A stretch of 64,000 nucleotides of DNA from Desulfobacter sp. (GCA_028768545.1 CP054838.1:3273001-3337000), one strand, 5' to 3'; numbered from the stretch's first letter, positions 19,052 through 29,063 are shown. Notes: generated from the letters alone by a model not told the origin. Numbers and translations are program-made.

Positions 19052-19216
19052 GTTTAAGAGCGTTTTGTGAATTTTGCACCCTTTGGGGCCATTGGGGGGT
19101 GAGCGCAAAGGCCTAAGTTTTGGCCCAAACCATAAATTATCGCTTGCTTCTTTGGTAAACTTGCTTTACTACCAGGGTGGTAATTTAAAGAAAATCTCAG
19201 TAACCCCTGGACACAG

Positions 19217-22200
19217 ATGATTGATTCCATTATTCAGCCCCTAGTGAAAAGCCGCCGCAGTATTGTGACCATGCCCGGAGACGGATCCCATAAAGCATGG
19301 CTTACCGCCCGGATGTTTTCTTCATTTGACCGTTCCATGACCGTGGTTCTGCCCGATCAGAAACAGGCCCTTGGCTTTTTGGATGATCTGGCTTTTTTTA
19401 TGCCCCAAGACCTGGACCGTGTCATCTATTTTCCCGGATACAATATTTTGCCGTTTAAATCCCTGTCCTATCACAGGGAAACCTCTACCTCCAGGCTTGC
19501 GGCACTGTCTAAGATCATGGAGGCAGGCAAAGAAAAATTTATTCTGATCACCTATGTGGATACCCTGCTTCAAAATCTTTTGCCAAGGCAGAAGCTTCAG
19601 GATTGTTGTGAACTTATTATGGTCAATGAAGAGCTGGACCGGGACGCTTTGGTGGACAATCTTGAAGCCGGAGGTTATACACGGGCCACCCTGGTGGAAG
19701 ATCCGGGGGAATATGCCGTCCGGGGCGGAATTTTAGATGTCTTTTCTCCAGGGGAAGAAAAACCGGTGCGGGTTGAATTCTTTGGCGACCTTGTCGAGTC
19801 CATACGGTATTTTTCCCCCTATTCCCAGCGGGGAACCAAAGAATTGTCTGAGACTATCATTGTTCCGGCCACCGAGGCAGTCATTTCCAAAGAGAGCCTT
19901 CCCCACGTTCTGGCCCGGCTTCGCCAGGCCGGCTCCCTGGCAGGACTGGAAGCGGACCTGGTCAGGGATTATGTGACACAAACACGGGAATCCGGAAGGT
20001 TTCCCGGTATAGAGAGCATGCTTTCCATTGTCTATGAACGTCTGGACACCTTGTTTGATTATCTGCCGGACAATGGCGTATTTCTTATGGATGATCCTGA
20101 AATGCTATCCAGCAAGGCCATGGATTTTGAAGCCCATGCCCGCCATAATTTTGATACAGTGACGAGTGAAAAAAGACTTTGCGTTGCACCTGAATCCATT
20201 TATCTGCCCTGGGCACGGGTCCAAGAAAAGGTGTTGTCCTATCAATCCATATCGTTTAAGCAAATTTTGCTTGAAACAGACCGATCTAAGTCCCAAGTGC
20301 TTCATTTTTCCTATTCAGACAACCGGGCATTGAGCGACCAGATTAAACACCAGGCAAAACAGGATTCTCCGATCACTCCGCTGGTCTCCTGGGTTGAGGA
20401 CAGGTGTGGCCAACAAAAAAATGTACTCTGCGTGGTCAGCCAGGACTCCCAGGCAAAACGGCTTGTTTCCCTGCTTGCCCCCTATGGGATCACCCCGGTG
20501 GAATGTAAAAATTTTTCAACGCTGCCATCAAATAAAGCAGGAGTTTATTATACCCTGGGCAATTTAAGTTCAGGGTTTGTGCCTGAATTTGAGCCCTTTT
20601 GCCTGGTGACGGAAAATGAGATCTTCGGCAAAAAAAGGATCCGGCGCAGACAGACCTCCCACCGGAATCTTAAAACCGAATTTATTGCCCCTGAAGAGTT
20701 AAAAAACGGGGATATTGTGGTCCATATTGAGCATGGGGTGGGGCAGTATCAGGGGCTGCACAGTTTAACCCTGTCCGGGATCTCCCAGGATTTTATCCTC
20801 ATTGTATACCAGGACGAAGACAAGCTGTACCTGCCCGTAGACCGAATGGAAATGATCGGCAAGTATGTGGGCGTGGACGGGTATACTCCGGTTTTGGACA
20901 AGATCGGGTCCAAATCCTGGATTAAATCCAAGGCCAAAGCCAAGGCCGAGGTGGAGAAAATGGCGGCGGACCTTTTAGATCTTTATGCCAAACGACGGGT
21001 GAACAAGGGATTTTCCTTTAGCCGGCCGGATAATTATTACAATGATTTTGAAGCCTCTTTTCCCTATGAAGAGACAAGGGACCAGCTTCGTGCCATTGAT
21101 GATGTCCACCTTGACATGGAGGCGGACACCCCCATGGACCGGCTGGTCTGCGGAGACGTGGGATATGGAAAAACAGAGGTTGCCGTGCGGGCGACCTTTA
21201 AGGCGGTCAATGACGGCAAACAGGCGGCGCTGGTGGTTCCGACCACCATCCTGGCAGAACAGCATCTTAAGACCTTTAAAGAGCGGTTTAAATCCTATCC
21301 TTTTGAAATTGAATGCCTGTCCCGGTTTAGAAGTAAAAATGAGCAGGCTAAAATTTTAAAAAGGGTCTCTTCAGGCCATGTGGATATTGTTATTGGTACC
21401 CATAGGCTGCTTCAAAAGGATGTGGATTTTAAATCCCTGGGCCTGTTGGTCATTGATGAAGAACAGCGGTTCGGTGTGCGCCACAAGGAGACCCTCAAGA
21501 AAAAAAGATCTGCCGTGGATGTGCTGGCTTTAACGGCCACCCCCATTCCCAGAACCCTGCACATGTCTTTGACCGGAATGAGGGATATTTCTGTGATCAC
21601 CACCGCGCCGGCCGCACGCCAGCCCATTATTTCTTATATTTCAAAGCATGAAGACGCCATTGTAAAAGATGCTGTGCAAAGGGAGCTTGACCGCAAAGGC
21701 CAGATTTTCTTTGTTCACAACAATATTAAAACCATTTTTAAAACCGCGGATAATATCAAAAAAATTCTGCCCCATGCACGGGTGGGCGTGGCACATGGCC
21801 GGTTGTCTGAAGCCGAACTGGAAAATGTGATGATCCAGTTTGTGAACAAGGACATTGACGTTCTGGTCTGTACGACGATTATTGAATCCGGTCTGGATAT
21901 TCCCTCTGCCAATACCATGATTATCAATAAGGCCGAACGGTTCGGCCTTTCCCAGATATACCAGCTTCGGGGCAGGATCGGCAGGGGAGACCACCAGGCC
22001 TATGCCTATTTGTTTATTTCAGATGAATCCAAATTGACCAAGGATGCCAAAAAGCGCCTGTCTGCCCTTATGGAGCACAAGGACCTGGGCTCAGGGTTTC
22101 AAATTGCCATGAAAGATCTTCAGATCAGAGGGGCAGGCACGGCCCTTGGGGCGTCTCAGTCCGGCCATATTGCAGCCGTGGGCTATGATATGTTTCTCCG

Positions 22201-22693
22201 GCTTTTAGACCATGCGGTCAAGGATCTTAAAGGAGAAGACCGTGCGGACCCTCTGGACCCTGAGATCAATGCCAGCATGTCTTCAGGATTTCCCGATGAT
22301 TATATTGAATCGGTGGAGCAGCGGCTGACCCTCTACAGGCGGCTTTCCCGGCTGACACGGGTGAGCGACATATCAGAGATGAAAAGAGAATTGGTGGATC
22401 GGTATGGAAAACTGCCGAAACCTGCAGAGAATATGCTGCTCAAGATCATGCTCAGGGTTTATGCCATAAAGGCCGGGGTCAAGCGGTTGGATGTCTCTGC
22501 CAACGTTCTTACCCTTGAATTTTCACCTGAGCATATGTCAAGGCCTTTGGCCCGAATGGAGTCTTGCCTGGCCCGGGTATGCACCTATGAATATGTCAAG
22601 AAAACAAGTATCCGGATTCAATTGGGCACAAAGCGCAATCATATTTCAAGGGCCTTGCTGGAAACCAAGCAAATTCTCAAAGCCCTTGCCTGA
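19217..22693 (+). CDS. mfd: Transcription-repair coupling factor Mfd
   Basis: 1158 residues, normal length. Mfd removes RNA polymerase stalled at DNA damage and recruits UvrA. In order: the UvrB-like N-terminal region (IYFPGYNILPFKSLSYHRE), the RNA-polymerase-interacting domain (NGDIVVHIEHGVGQYQGL), the RecG-like translocase with Walker A CGDVGYGKTEVA, the DEEQ box (VIDEEQRFGVRHKE), ALTATPIPRTLHMSL and the TRG region QLRGRIGRG, then the C-terminal regulatory domain. It seems to be a single-gene unit behind the IS-rich region. No strong ribosome site is visible before ATG 19217. Confidence 0.97.
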   Translation: MIDSIIQPLVKSRRSIVTMPGDGSHKAWLTARMFSSFDRSMTVVLPDQKQALGFLDDLAFFMPQDLDRVIYFPGYNILPFKSLSYHRETSTSRLAALSKIMEAGKEKFILITYVDTLLQNLLPRQKLQDCCELIMVNEELDRDALVDNLEAGGYTRATLVEDPGEYAVRGGILDVFSPGEEKPVRVEFFGDLVESIRYFSPYSQRGTKELSETIIVPATEAVISKESLPHVLARLRQAGSLAGLEADLVRDYVTQTRESGRFPGIESMLSIVYERLDTLFDYLPDNGVFLMDDPEMLSSKAMDFEAHARHNFDTVTSEKRLCVAPESIYLPWARVQEKVLSYQSISFKQILLETDRSKSQVLHFSYSDNRALSDQIKHQAKQDSPITPLVSWVEDRCGQQKNVLCVVSQDSQAKRLVSLLAPYGITPVECKNFSTLPSNKAGVYYTLGNLSSGFVPEFEPFCLVTENEIFGKKRIRRRQTSHRNLKTEFIAPEELKNGDIVVHIEHGVGQYQGLHSLTLSGISQDFILIVYQDEDKLYLPVDRMEMIGKYVGVDGYTPVLDKIGSKSWIKSKAKAKAEVEKMAADLLDLYAKRRVNKGFSFSRPDNYYNDFEASFPYEETRDQLRAIDDVHLDMEADTPMDRLVCGDVGYGKTEVAVRATFKAVNDGKQAALVVPTTILAEQHLKTFKERFKSYPFEIECLSRFRSKNEQAKILKRVSSGHVDIVIGTHRLLQKDVDFKSLGLLVIDEEQRFGVRHKETLKKKRSAVDVLALTATPIPRTLHMSLTGMRDISVITTAPAARQPIISYISKHEDAIVKDAVQRELDRKGQIFFVHNNIKTIFKTADNIKKILPHARVGVAHGRLSEAELENVMIQFVNKDIDVLVCTTIIESGLDIPSANTMIINKAERFGLSQIYQLRGRIGRGDHQAYAYLFISDESKLTKDAKKRLSALMEHKDLGSGFQIAMKDLQIRGAGTALGASQSGHIAAVGYDMFLRLLDHAVKDLKGEDRADPLDPEINASMSSGFPDDYIESVEQRLTLYRRLSRLTRVSDISEMKRELVDRYGKLPKPAENMLLKIMLRVYAIKAGVKRLDVSANVLTLEFSPEHMSRPLARMESCLARVCTYEYVKKTSIRIQLGTKRNHISRALLETKQILKALA

Positions 22694-22806
22694 TGATGGG
22701 TGAAAAAAGCGTTTGAGTAAAAATTTTGAGTAAAAATATGGAACAGATCAATAATCTTATCCCCCCTAAAAAAAACATAGGATTCTTGGGTCAAGCGTCA
22801 AGACAC

Positions 22807-23334
22807 TTAAGCAGATAGGTCAAGAATTGATCCGCCAAGCTTTTGGATTTTTTCATCAATGGTCTCAAGGCTTTTTGCCAGGGTCTCGTATGAAATGTCA
22901 GGCAGTTTTCCGCCCCATGCTTTTTCTGCGGCCTTAAACCCTTGGAGAACACCTTTTCGACCTGCCTTTAATCGATCCAGATCATCACCGGCTCCTGTGA
23001 TAACAAAGTCGATAATCCGCTGGGATGTCTTGTCCACCCCAAAATAGCCATCTTCACGGAGAAGTGCTTTGGCCTGGTCTGTTGATAGATCTGAGATGGG
23101 CATATCCTGGTAAGTCAATGAGGCCTTTTGCTCAGGGCTTAACCGGTTAAAGTGGAAAATCGCATTCTGGTCACCAATATTTCGGTGCGTATTTGTCTTA
23201 CCTTTGTCTGTGAATTCAATGAGTTGAGAACTGACTGAAATTTTATTTTTTGAATTCATTTTCCCGGTTCTGGGTTGCAATAAATGATAGTTAGTACTGG
23301 ATGTAATCGATGAACTTGTCCCAAAAGAAACCAT
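22807..23334 (-). CDS. 'Hydrogenase-4 component G'-like protein of unknown function
   Basis: 175 residues, start ATG 23334 behind GGAGAG. The N-terminal 50 residues are Ser/Thr-rich and low complexity. The C-terminal half has a segment often annotated in deltaproteobacteria as hydrogenase-4 component G (YFGVDKTSQRIIDFVITGA, then KGVLQGFKAAEKAWGGKLPDISYET). That name is probably a misannotation: no hydrogenase genes are nearby and no cofactor motif is visible. A structured leader lies upstream. Confidence 0.6.
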   Translation of the reverse strand: MVSFGTSSSITSSTNYHLLQPRTGKMNSKNKISVSSQLIEFTDKGKTNTHRNIGDQNAIFHFNRLSPEQKASLTYQDMPISDLSTDQAKALLREDGYFGVDKTSQRIIDFVITGAGDDLDRLKAGRKGVLQGFKAAEKAWGGKLPDISYETLAKSLETIDEKIQKLGGSILDLSA

Positions 23335-23429
23335 GGCATACTCTCCTGTTAAATGTTGAAGCGCTCAGTTTTACTTATCGGATGATCAGATAAATCCTTA
23401 AACATTATAGTCTATTGAAGCAAAATGAC

Positions 23430-23545
23430 TGGTCGTTTCTGCTGGGATGTAAGTCCGTGTCTTAGCACGGCACCCCCGCATGGAATGTATGTAACAACCC
23501 ACTGGCCTGGGGTTTTTTAAGCCTTCGGTGAGTTGCTTTATATGA
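23430..23545 (-). other. Possible structured leader upstream of the 175-residue protein gene
   Basis: Reading the minus strand, the stretch contains a CCCCAGGCCAGTGGG block, a GCGGGGGTG block and a compact hairpin CCGTG-CTAAGA-CACGG (plus strand 23455-23470), about 100 bases before the start codon. No T run follows, so it is not a simple terminator. It matches no riboswitch I can name. The gap from 23335 to 23652 holds only this and the terminator-like repeat. Confidence 0.3.
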
Positions 23546-23587
23546 AGCGCCAGTCAAGGCATTGCAATCACAAGTGTTTTATTTAAA

Positions 23588-23640
23588 ACAACCCAGGGGT
23601 ACTGAACAAAAATTTTGTTCGTCGATTCTGCCAGGGTTGT
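23588..23640. terminator. Long inverted repeat, probable bidirectional terminator
   Basis: Outer arms ACAACCCAGG (23588-23597) and CCAGGGTTGT (23631-23640) pair with one mismatch. Inside is a perfect hairpin GAACAAAA-A-TTTTGTTC (23604-23620). On the minus strand the stem is followed by TTTTAAATAAAA, which fits termination after the DUF362 gene ending at 23653. On the plus strand GTTTTTTAT follows. Confidence 0.5.
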
Positions 23641-23652
23641 GTTTTTTATATT

Positions 23653-24987
23653 CTATAGGCGGGCTTTTTTTCTTAAGGGAATTGTCAGTTTCATCCAAGA
23701 GGATACAAGGGAATGATAAGCCAGCAACAGCAGATTCCTGAAATCAAATGCCGGACTTTTGATACCCAGTCGAAAAAGCAGAAAAAGCATGAGGTCTTTC
23801 ACCTTTACCGGACAGCCTTTTATCCTGATAATTTTTTTGGCCTCAAGCCGACCGCTTACGCCGGCACAGGTGCCGATCAGCGCAACAATGCCTTCCGGAC
23901 AAATGACATCACCCTCATAAAAGCCCATAACAATAGCGGCTTTTATGGCCTTTTTTAGGGTGCCGGGATATTTTTTTTCCGCTGTTCCCAGGGCGCCTTT
24001 GATTGAGCAGATACAGCCTCCGTAACAGATCTTTCCCGAACTTTTGTTTATCCCTTCATAAAAGGTCAAGGGGGTATCGAGTCTGCTTAAATCCTGAAAA
24101 GGTGATTCCACGTCTTTTATACGGTCTGCCAGCTCTTTAATGGTGATATCACCCGTTACAATAATATCATCAAAATTCAGCGACCCGTACCCCCGTTGTT
24201 TTGCCTCAACAAGGTGACGAACCGACTCGGGCTCATATCCCAGTATCCTTGCCGCCACCATATCGCATGCCAGCGGTTCATTTGAGATCAGAATAGCGCC
24301 AAGATGCACGGGATAGGGGCTGGATTCAAATCCCTTGCCGATAATGACCGCATCCGAGACGATGAGATCCGGATACCCGATTTCAAGCATGTCGACAATT
24401 TTTTCATGGAGCCTGTCATCATGATACAAAAAACGCTCTTTGTGATTGAGTATACCGATATTGAGCTTTAAGGTATTGGTGATTTCCGTCACAATATGGA
24501 ACTTGAGTTTGGGCATCCATATCTTAAATTCAGCTTCAACCAGGGACTTGGCAACCGCCATTGTTTTATGGAGTTTCGCCTTTTTGAGGGGAATCTCCCG
24601 GGCCTGCTCCTCATTAAAGTCCACCAGGGGAACATCAATGTGTTTACTCATCCGGCCGATACCGGATTCGGCAAAAAACATCCGCGTGGGGATGCCGATG
24701 CCCCCGGATTCACCCATGGTGATTTTTTCCTGACAATAGTCCTGTCGCAGACTGTCCACCATGGCTTCAAGTACATCAGGTTCGGTAAAGCTGTGATGAA
24801 TATATTCCTTGTTTGCCGCAACAATATTGGGTTTGATGAGTATTTTTCCCCTGGGCATAAGCTTGAGTTCATCAATCCCCTGTTTGATGATTTTACGGAT
24901 CATATCCTTATCATAGGTATCACATCGTCTGATGATGACTTTTCGTTCAAAGCGAATGCGGTTCTCGGAAGGGTCATGAATTTTCAT
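23653..24987 (-). CDS. DUF362-domain protein (first of two)
   Basis: 444 residues. The DUF362 core spans about 15-300, with ILIKPNIVAANKEY, GESGGIGIPTR, PKLKFHIVTEITNTLKLNIGILNHKERF and DLIVSDAVIIGKGF. A C-terminal extension has a small Cys cluster (CYGGCICS and later CPEG, CAG), perhaps a metal or Fe-S site, and ends in a basic tail. DUF362 proteins are widespread in anaerobes, often with ferredoxin domains, and have no settled function. The ATG is preceded by AAGGA. It is the last gene of a minus-strand block with a TetR regulator and a second DUF362 protein. Confidence 0.8.
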   Translation of the reverse strand: MKIHDPSENRIRFERKVIIRRCDTYDKDMIRKIIKQGIDELKLMPRGKILIKPNIVAANKEYIHHSFTEPDVLEAMVDSLRQDYCQEKITMGESGGIGIPTRMFFAESGIGRMSKHIDVPLVDFNEEQAREIPLKKAKLHKTMAVAKSLVEAEFKIWMPKLKFHIVTEITNTLKLNIGILNHKERFLYHDDRLHEKIVDMLEIGYPDLIVSDAVIIGKGFESSPYPVHLGAILISNEPLACDMVAARILGYEPESVRHLVEAKQRGYGSLNFDDIIVTGDITIKELADRIKDVESPFQDLSRLDTPLTFYEGINKSSGKICYGGCICSIKGALGTAEKKYPGTLKKAIKAAIVMGFYEGDVICPEGIVALIGTCAGVSGRLEAKKIIRIKGCPVKVKDLMLFLLFRLGIKSPAFDFRNLLLLAYHSLVSSWMKLTIPLRKKARL

Positions 24988-25039
24988 TTTTCATCCTTGC
25001 TAAATCTGCGATTACCCTTGATAGAAGCTGCCTTCCCCT

Positions 25040-25693
25040 CTAATGCTCAGGTTTTTTAATAAAACGGAACAATATCTCATGAATGAGGCCTGTGGCCTCC
25101 TGAAGTGTTTTCTCCGGTGTTGTGTTAATTTCAGATATGAGTTTATTGTTATAAAGTGAGACTAAACCGTGAACCTGACCCCAAATCATGACCAAAAAAG
25201 GATCTGTATTTTCAGGCAGGCAATATCCCTCCTCCTGTAAATTTCGGATACACTTTTGCAGCAGCGCAAGGCTTTTTTCCGTGGATTCTTTTTCTTTGAG
25301 GGCCAGTTTTTCAAGGGGAGAAGCGACATAATCGGCAAACTTTGGCGTTTGCATGTCAAACAGGATCGAATAATAATTGGCTTTGACAATGCCGAAACGG
25401 GCATAGGCCTCGATCATAAAACAAATTTTCTCAGAAATGGCCCCTCCTTTTTGATAGGCGTTTTCAAGGGCATCAAAAAGAATCATGCCGGCCCGGGCCC
25501 GGATGGCAATATTCAATTCATCCTTGTTGGAATAATAATTATAAATATTGGCTGCCGTCATTCCGATTTTAGACCCGATTTTCCGCATGGAAAGGGTCTG
25601 GTATCCGTCTTCCATGATAATTTCTGCCGCTATATCAATAATCTGTTCTTTTTTTTTAAAAAATTTTGCTTCATCCATGGGTGCTCTGGGCAT
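25040..25693 (-). CDS. TetR/AcrR-family transcriptional regulator
   Basis: 217 residues from ATG 25693, chosen because GGGAGA lies just upstream. The N-terminal HTH (about 10-57) is typical: IIDIAAEIIMEDGYQTLSMRKIG, IGMTAANIYNYYSNKDELN. The C-terminal ligand domain (about 80-210) contains the WxxxHGLVSLY-like signature IWGQVHGLVSLYN. It sits between two DUF362 genes on the same strand and is a good candidate for controlling this block, possibly in response to a lipid-like or hydrophobic ligand (inference). Confidence 0.9.
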   Translation of the reverse strand: MPRAPMDEAKFFKKKEQIIDIAAEIIMEDGYQTLSMRKIGSKIGMTAANIYNYYSNKDELNIAIRARAGMILFDALENAYQKGGAISEKICFMIEAYARFGIVKANYYSILFDMQTPKFADYVASPLEKLALKEKESTEKSLALLQKCIRNLQEEGYCLPENTDPFLVMIWGQVHGLVSLYNNKLISEINTTPEKTLQEATGLIHEILFRFIKKPEH

Positions 25694-25771
25694 TGGAATC
25701 TCCCACAATTCATAGGGGTCTGATAAAATAAGGAATACATACGATGTCCATATACTTGCCTGTGCAGGGTA

Positions 25772-27220
25772 TCATTGTTTTTTTTGTTTTAAAATATCCA
25801 ATCGTGCCTGAATTTCTCCGGCACAATCTGATCGCTCAGAGGGTGTTTTCAACGCTTCGATGATTTCGGGTATCCGAACCAGCCTTGAGAACGTGGAATC
25901 AGGCAGCAAAAACCATTTTTTGTTTGCATATACCTTGTGTCCATAAATTTGGGGAGATCCGGCTGATCCCGAGCTGAGACATTCAAGCAGCAGTTCAAGC
26001 TCAGGTGCATCAAGCCGGTCCAGATCGGCTCTCACCCTTTTAGGGGCCGTGCCGCGGGATTTTATCTTCCAGCGAAGACAAAAATCCTTCCATTTTTGGA
26101 TCATCCAGTGCCGCCGGTGAAAGCCATACAAAAGAAGCGGTATAATTAAAATATAGGTCAGCACCACCCCAATGGGTTTTCTTCGAAACGGAAAAGACCC
26201 GAAACCATCTGAAACCGTTTGCTGAAACCGATAATATTGATAATATTTTTCAGTAACCGGAAATCCGGAAACAATAAATCCGGGAACATTCCTCCATTTT
26301 TTTAACGGGCGAATCTGTCCGTCTAATTCTGCGGTTTCAGCAAGAAAATCAATAGCCTCTTTTGTCATCAGACTTCGTTCTACATCGACGCCCATGATAC
26401 GACAGGCGGCACGCTCTGTTTCCCCAATATTTTTTCCGGCAAGGATAAAGCCCGGACGTCTTGGAATGGCACGATCCCACTTCACCCCCATCCATCCGTC
26501 GGCCGCGATAACACCATCGATGATACCAAAATGAACAGGACATTTCTTAAGCTGCACAATCGTTGGTCTGGCGCATCCTGTCGGCCGGTGGTAATGCCAC
26601 ATTTTATTCACTTCGGGCAGGCACCCATAGGTGTTTTTGATAAGAAAGGTATAGCCACCGTAAACATGGGTCTTGAATTTGGCAAAGCTTATCCTGAAAT
26701 CCGCATTCAGCCAGGCTGTGGACAATTTCAGGACGTTATCCGGCATTTGGTCGGTGCTGATTTTTGTGGTATCCGCGCCTAGATCAACCAGCCGGTAGGG
26801 CAAAAGGCTGCCCTGGCAAGACGCTACATGGGCAGTCATCTCCGGCCGCCCGGAAACATAGGTGTGAACCCCTCCGTTCAGGCCCATGGCAGTCATTACG
26901 GTAACGGGATTCCGCTCTGTGTATGTCAGTTCATAGGCATTGGAACTTTCAACCACACTGATATTGGGATATCCTTTTTTGTGGAGATATTCCACAAGGG
27001 CGAGCACCAGCAAGGGATCTGTTGTGACACCGTCGTCATCCCTTCGGACAAACATCGATGCGTTGGGTTTTATGGCAATATTAAAATCATCAAGGGATTT
27101 TTTGTTTGCACTTTTGACACGTTCAAGCTCCTTTTCCAACCCCGCAATATCCAAAACATCATTGAGCAGGGTAATCTTATCTTTTCCGTCAAGATATCTT
27201 AACACGACTTTTGTGGTCAT
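25772..27220 (-). CDS. DUF362-domain protein (second), with an internal membrane segment
   Basis: 482 residues, start ATG 27220 behind AAGGAT. The DUF362 core is at about 40-300: FNIAIKPNASMFV, SVVESSNAYELTYTERNP, SFAKFKTHVYGGYTFLIKNTYGCLPE and GIIDGVIAADGWMG. A hydrophobic stretch at about 350-368 (PIGVVLTYILIIPLLLYGF) could be a membrane anchor, followed by a basic region. It differs enough from the 23653-24987 protein not to be a recent duplicate. It probably belongs to one operon with the SCP2-like and transketolase genes upstream. Confidence 0.8.
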   Translation of the reverse strand: MTTKVVLRYLDGKDKITLLNDVLDIAGLEKELERVKSANKKSLDDFNIAIKPNASMFVRRDDDGVTTDPLLVLALVEYLHKKGYPNISVVESSNAYELTYTERNPVTVMTAMGLNGGVHTYVSGRPEMTAHVASCQGSLLPYRLVDLGADTTKISTDQMPDNVLKLSTAWLNADFRISFAKFKTHVYGGYTFLIKNTYGCLPEVNKMWHYHRPTGCARPTIVQLKKCPVHFGIIDGVIAADGWMGVKWDRAIPRRPGFILAGKNIGETERAACRIMGVDVERSLMTKEAIDFLAETAELDGQIRPLKKWRNVPGFIVSGFPVTEKYYQYYRFQQTVSDGFGSFPFRRKPIGVVLTYILIIPLLLYGFHRRHWMIQKWKDFCLRWKIKSRGTAPKRVRADLDRLDAPELELLLECLSSGSAGSPQIYGHKVYANKKWFLLPDSTFSRLVRIPEIIEALKTPSERSDCAGEIQARLDILKQKKQ

Positions 27221-27268
27221 ATGATCCTTCTTTGTTTCATGTGCAATGACAAATAATAATCCTGGTTT

Positions 27269-28048
27269 TTACACAAGGAGGGCTTGAATCCGCTGCATAA
27301 AATCATTTAATTGAGACGCGTACTCCGGAGACCCTTCAACGGTAACAAAGTTCTTGGCAAGGGCTTGTACAAATTCTACATCATTTAAAAGAACCGGCAG
27401 TGCCGCATCCACACTGGAAAATTTGATATGCACAAAGGGTCGCCGTTTTTTGTATATCCCCCGGCCTGCTTTTGATTTTCCCGCCTTAATCCTGATATAA
27501 CCGGCTATCTCTTCTTCACCAGCCACTGACATTTGATAAATTCTGTCCGGCTGTTTTCCGGTCCATGCCGTCATTTCAGAGTCCCCGCCTTTATTATACT
27601 GACTCAGCGCTGTTGTGATCATATATATGACCATTCGGGTCTTAAGCCTTTTTTGGACAGGATCTGTGGGTCTGGCGTTTGGCATCAAAAGCTTCATTGC
27701 AAGCAGGAGCCTCACCACTTTAATTAAAAGCCCTGTTTTTAAAATTCCCTTGATTTTTGGAAGAACGGTTTTGCCGCATAAAAAATCATTAAATTTCTCC
27801 AGGGTTGAAAATGAGAATGTGATGTCCGCTATAGGCCAGACACCCTGTTCAATGGTAAGTTCCCCCTTTGTAAAGACCAGAGCGGCACCATATTGGTCAC
27901 TGCCCTTGCCGGCAACAAACTGAATTTTTGCATCCATCCCTTTAAATATTTTTTTTATCTTCAAGTTATCTGAAACCACCACTTTCATCACAGAAAAAAT
28001 GGCATTCAATGTGATCCTCGTTGTGAGCAATATCCTGTCGTCAGCCAT
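27269..28048 (-). CDS. SCP2-like (sterol carrier / lipid-binding fold) protein
   Basis: 259 residues from ATG 28048, one base after the stop of the transketolase C-subunit; longer readings overlap that gene and are not credible. Residues about 45-100 (GAALVFTKGELTIEQG, ADITFSFSTLEKFNDFLCGK) resemble an SCP2 domain, where a hydrophobic cavity binds lipids or acyl-CoA. The rest is rich in basic residues (KAGRGIYKKRRPFVHIKF) and not recognised. Tight spacing implies translation with the transketolase subunits. Confidence in the domain is modest. Confidence 0.5.
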   Translation of the reverse strand: MADDRILLTTRITLNAIFSVMKVVVSDNLKIKKIFKGMDAKIQFVAGKGSDQYGAALVFTKGELTIEQGVWPIADITFSFSTLEKFNDFLCGKTVLPKIKGILKTGLLIKVVRLLLAMKLLMPNARPTDPVQKRLKTRMVIYMITTALSQYNKGGDSEMTAWTGKQPDRIYQMSVAGEEEIAGYIRIKAGKSKAGRGIYKKRRPFVHIKFSSVDAALPVLLNDVEFVQALAKNFVTVEGSPEYASQLNDFMQRIQALLV

Positions 28049-28049
28049 A

Positions 28050-29063
28050 TTATACCTCATCATCCCAGTCTTCATCTTCTTCAAAATCACGGCCCATGAC
28101 GTCACGGACCTTGTCGATAATGCCGTTGGTATCCAGCTTGTAATGGGCATACAGATCTTCAGGGTATCCCACAAGCGAAAATTCATCCTGAAGTCCCAGT
28201 TTTTCAAAGGCACATCCCTTGCCGCTTGAAGCAATCATATCTGCAACAGCAGACCCCAGACCGCCAATGATACTATGCTCTTCAATGGTAATAATTCTTC
28301 TGGTTTCGACAACCGCCTTCATGATGGCTTCCTGGTCAATCGGCTTGAGGGTGTGGACGTTCAAAACCCTGACACTAAGGCCTTCTTCGGCAAGCACCTT
28401 TGCTGCTTCTGCTGCCTGAAGAACCGTTATACCGGTACAAACGAGCGCTATATTCGTGCCGTCACTTATGGTTACAGCCTTTCCGATTTCAAACCCATAG
28501 TCTTCATCCGCATACCAGGTCGGCTCAAACCCTCTTCCTACCCTGATATAAACCGGCCCGGGATAATCAATACAGGCCTTGACCGCATTGGCGGTTTCGA
28601 TACCGTCAGCCGGAACAATGACGGTCATGTTCGGGAAAGATCTCATGATGGCAATATCTTCCTGGGCATTATGGGTGCTTCCCGCCGTACCAAATGAAAT
28701 ACCACCATGGGTTGCAATGATTTTGCAATTTAAATTCTGATAGCAGATATCGGTTCTGACCTGTTCGCAGGCCCGCATGGAAACAAAGGCGGCCATTGTG
28801 GATACAAAGGGGGTAAACCCTGCTTTGGCAAGACCTGCTGCAACGCCGAAAAGATTCTGCTCGGCAATGCCGACATTAAAAAACCGTTCCGGAAACTTTT
28901 CCCCGAAAAGACCTATCTTGGTCGATTTACCAAGATCTGAGGTCAGGCCGATGATCTGAGGATGTTTATCCCCCAGCTCACTCAGGACATGCCCGTAAAT
29001 TTCAGCCTGGCTCATTGAATTTGCATCATAAACGGTCCAGGTGGTGCCTGTAACTTCACTCAT
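28050..29063 (-). CDS. Transketolase, C-terminal subunit (split type)
   Basis: 337 residues. Pyrimidine-binding and C-terminal transketolase domains: LTSDLGKSTKIGLFGEKFPERFFNVGIAEQN carries the catalytic Glu of thiamine enzymes, followed by ATHGGISFGTAGSTHNAQEDI, PADGIETANAV, YIRVGRG and a C-domain with VLNVHTLKPID and TIEEHSIIGGLGSAV. The acidic tail (EEDEDWDDEV) is unusual. Start ATG 29063 behind GGAGGG. Its partner subunit lies 55 bases upstream but has lost its start. Split transketolases are common in archaea and anaerobes for pentose supply or for specialised aldol transfers. Confidence 0.92.
   Translation of the reverse strand: MSEVTGTTWTVYDANSMSQAEIYGHVLSELGDKHPQIIGLTSDLGKSTKIGLFGEKFPERFFNVGIAEQNLFGVAAGLAKAGFTPFVSTMAAFVSMRACEQVRTDICYQNLNCKIIATHGGISFGTAGSTHNAQEDIAIMRSFPNMTVIVPADGIETANAVKACIDYPGPVYIRVGRGFEPTWYADEDYGFEIGKAVTISDGTNIALVCTGITVLQAAEAAKVLAEEGLSVRVLNVHTLKPIDQEAIMKAVVETRRIITIEEHSIIGGLGSAVADMIASSGKGCAFEKLGLQDEFSLVGYPEDLYAHYKLDTNGIIDKVRDVMGRDFEEDEDWDDEV

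Noticed and set aside
23440..23545. Possible c-di-GMP (GEMM) or other known riboswitch upstream of the 175-residue protein
   Set aside because: The conserved GGACGCAAAGCC-type core is absent on both strands; only unexplained hairpins remain, so it is listed as unassigned structure.
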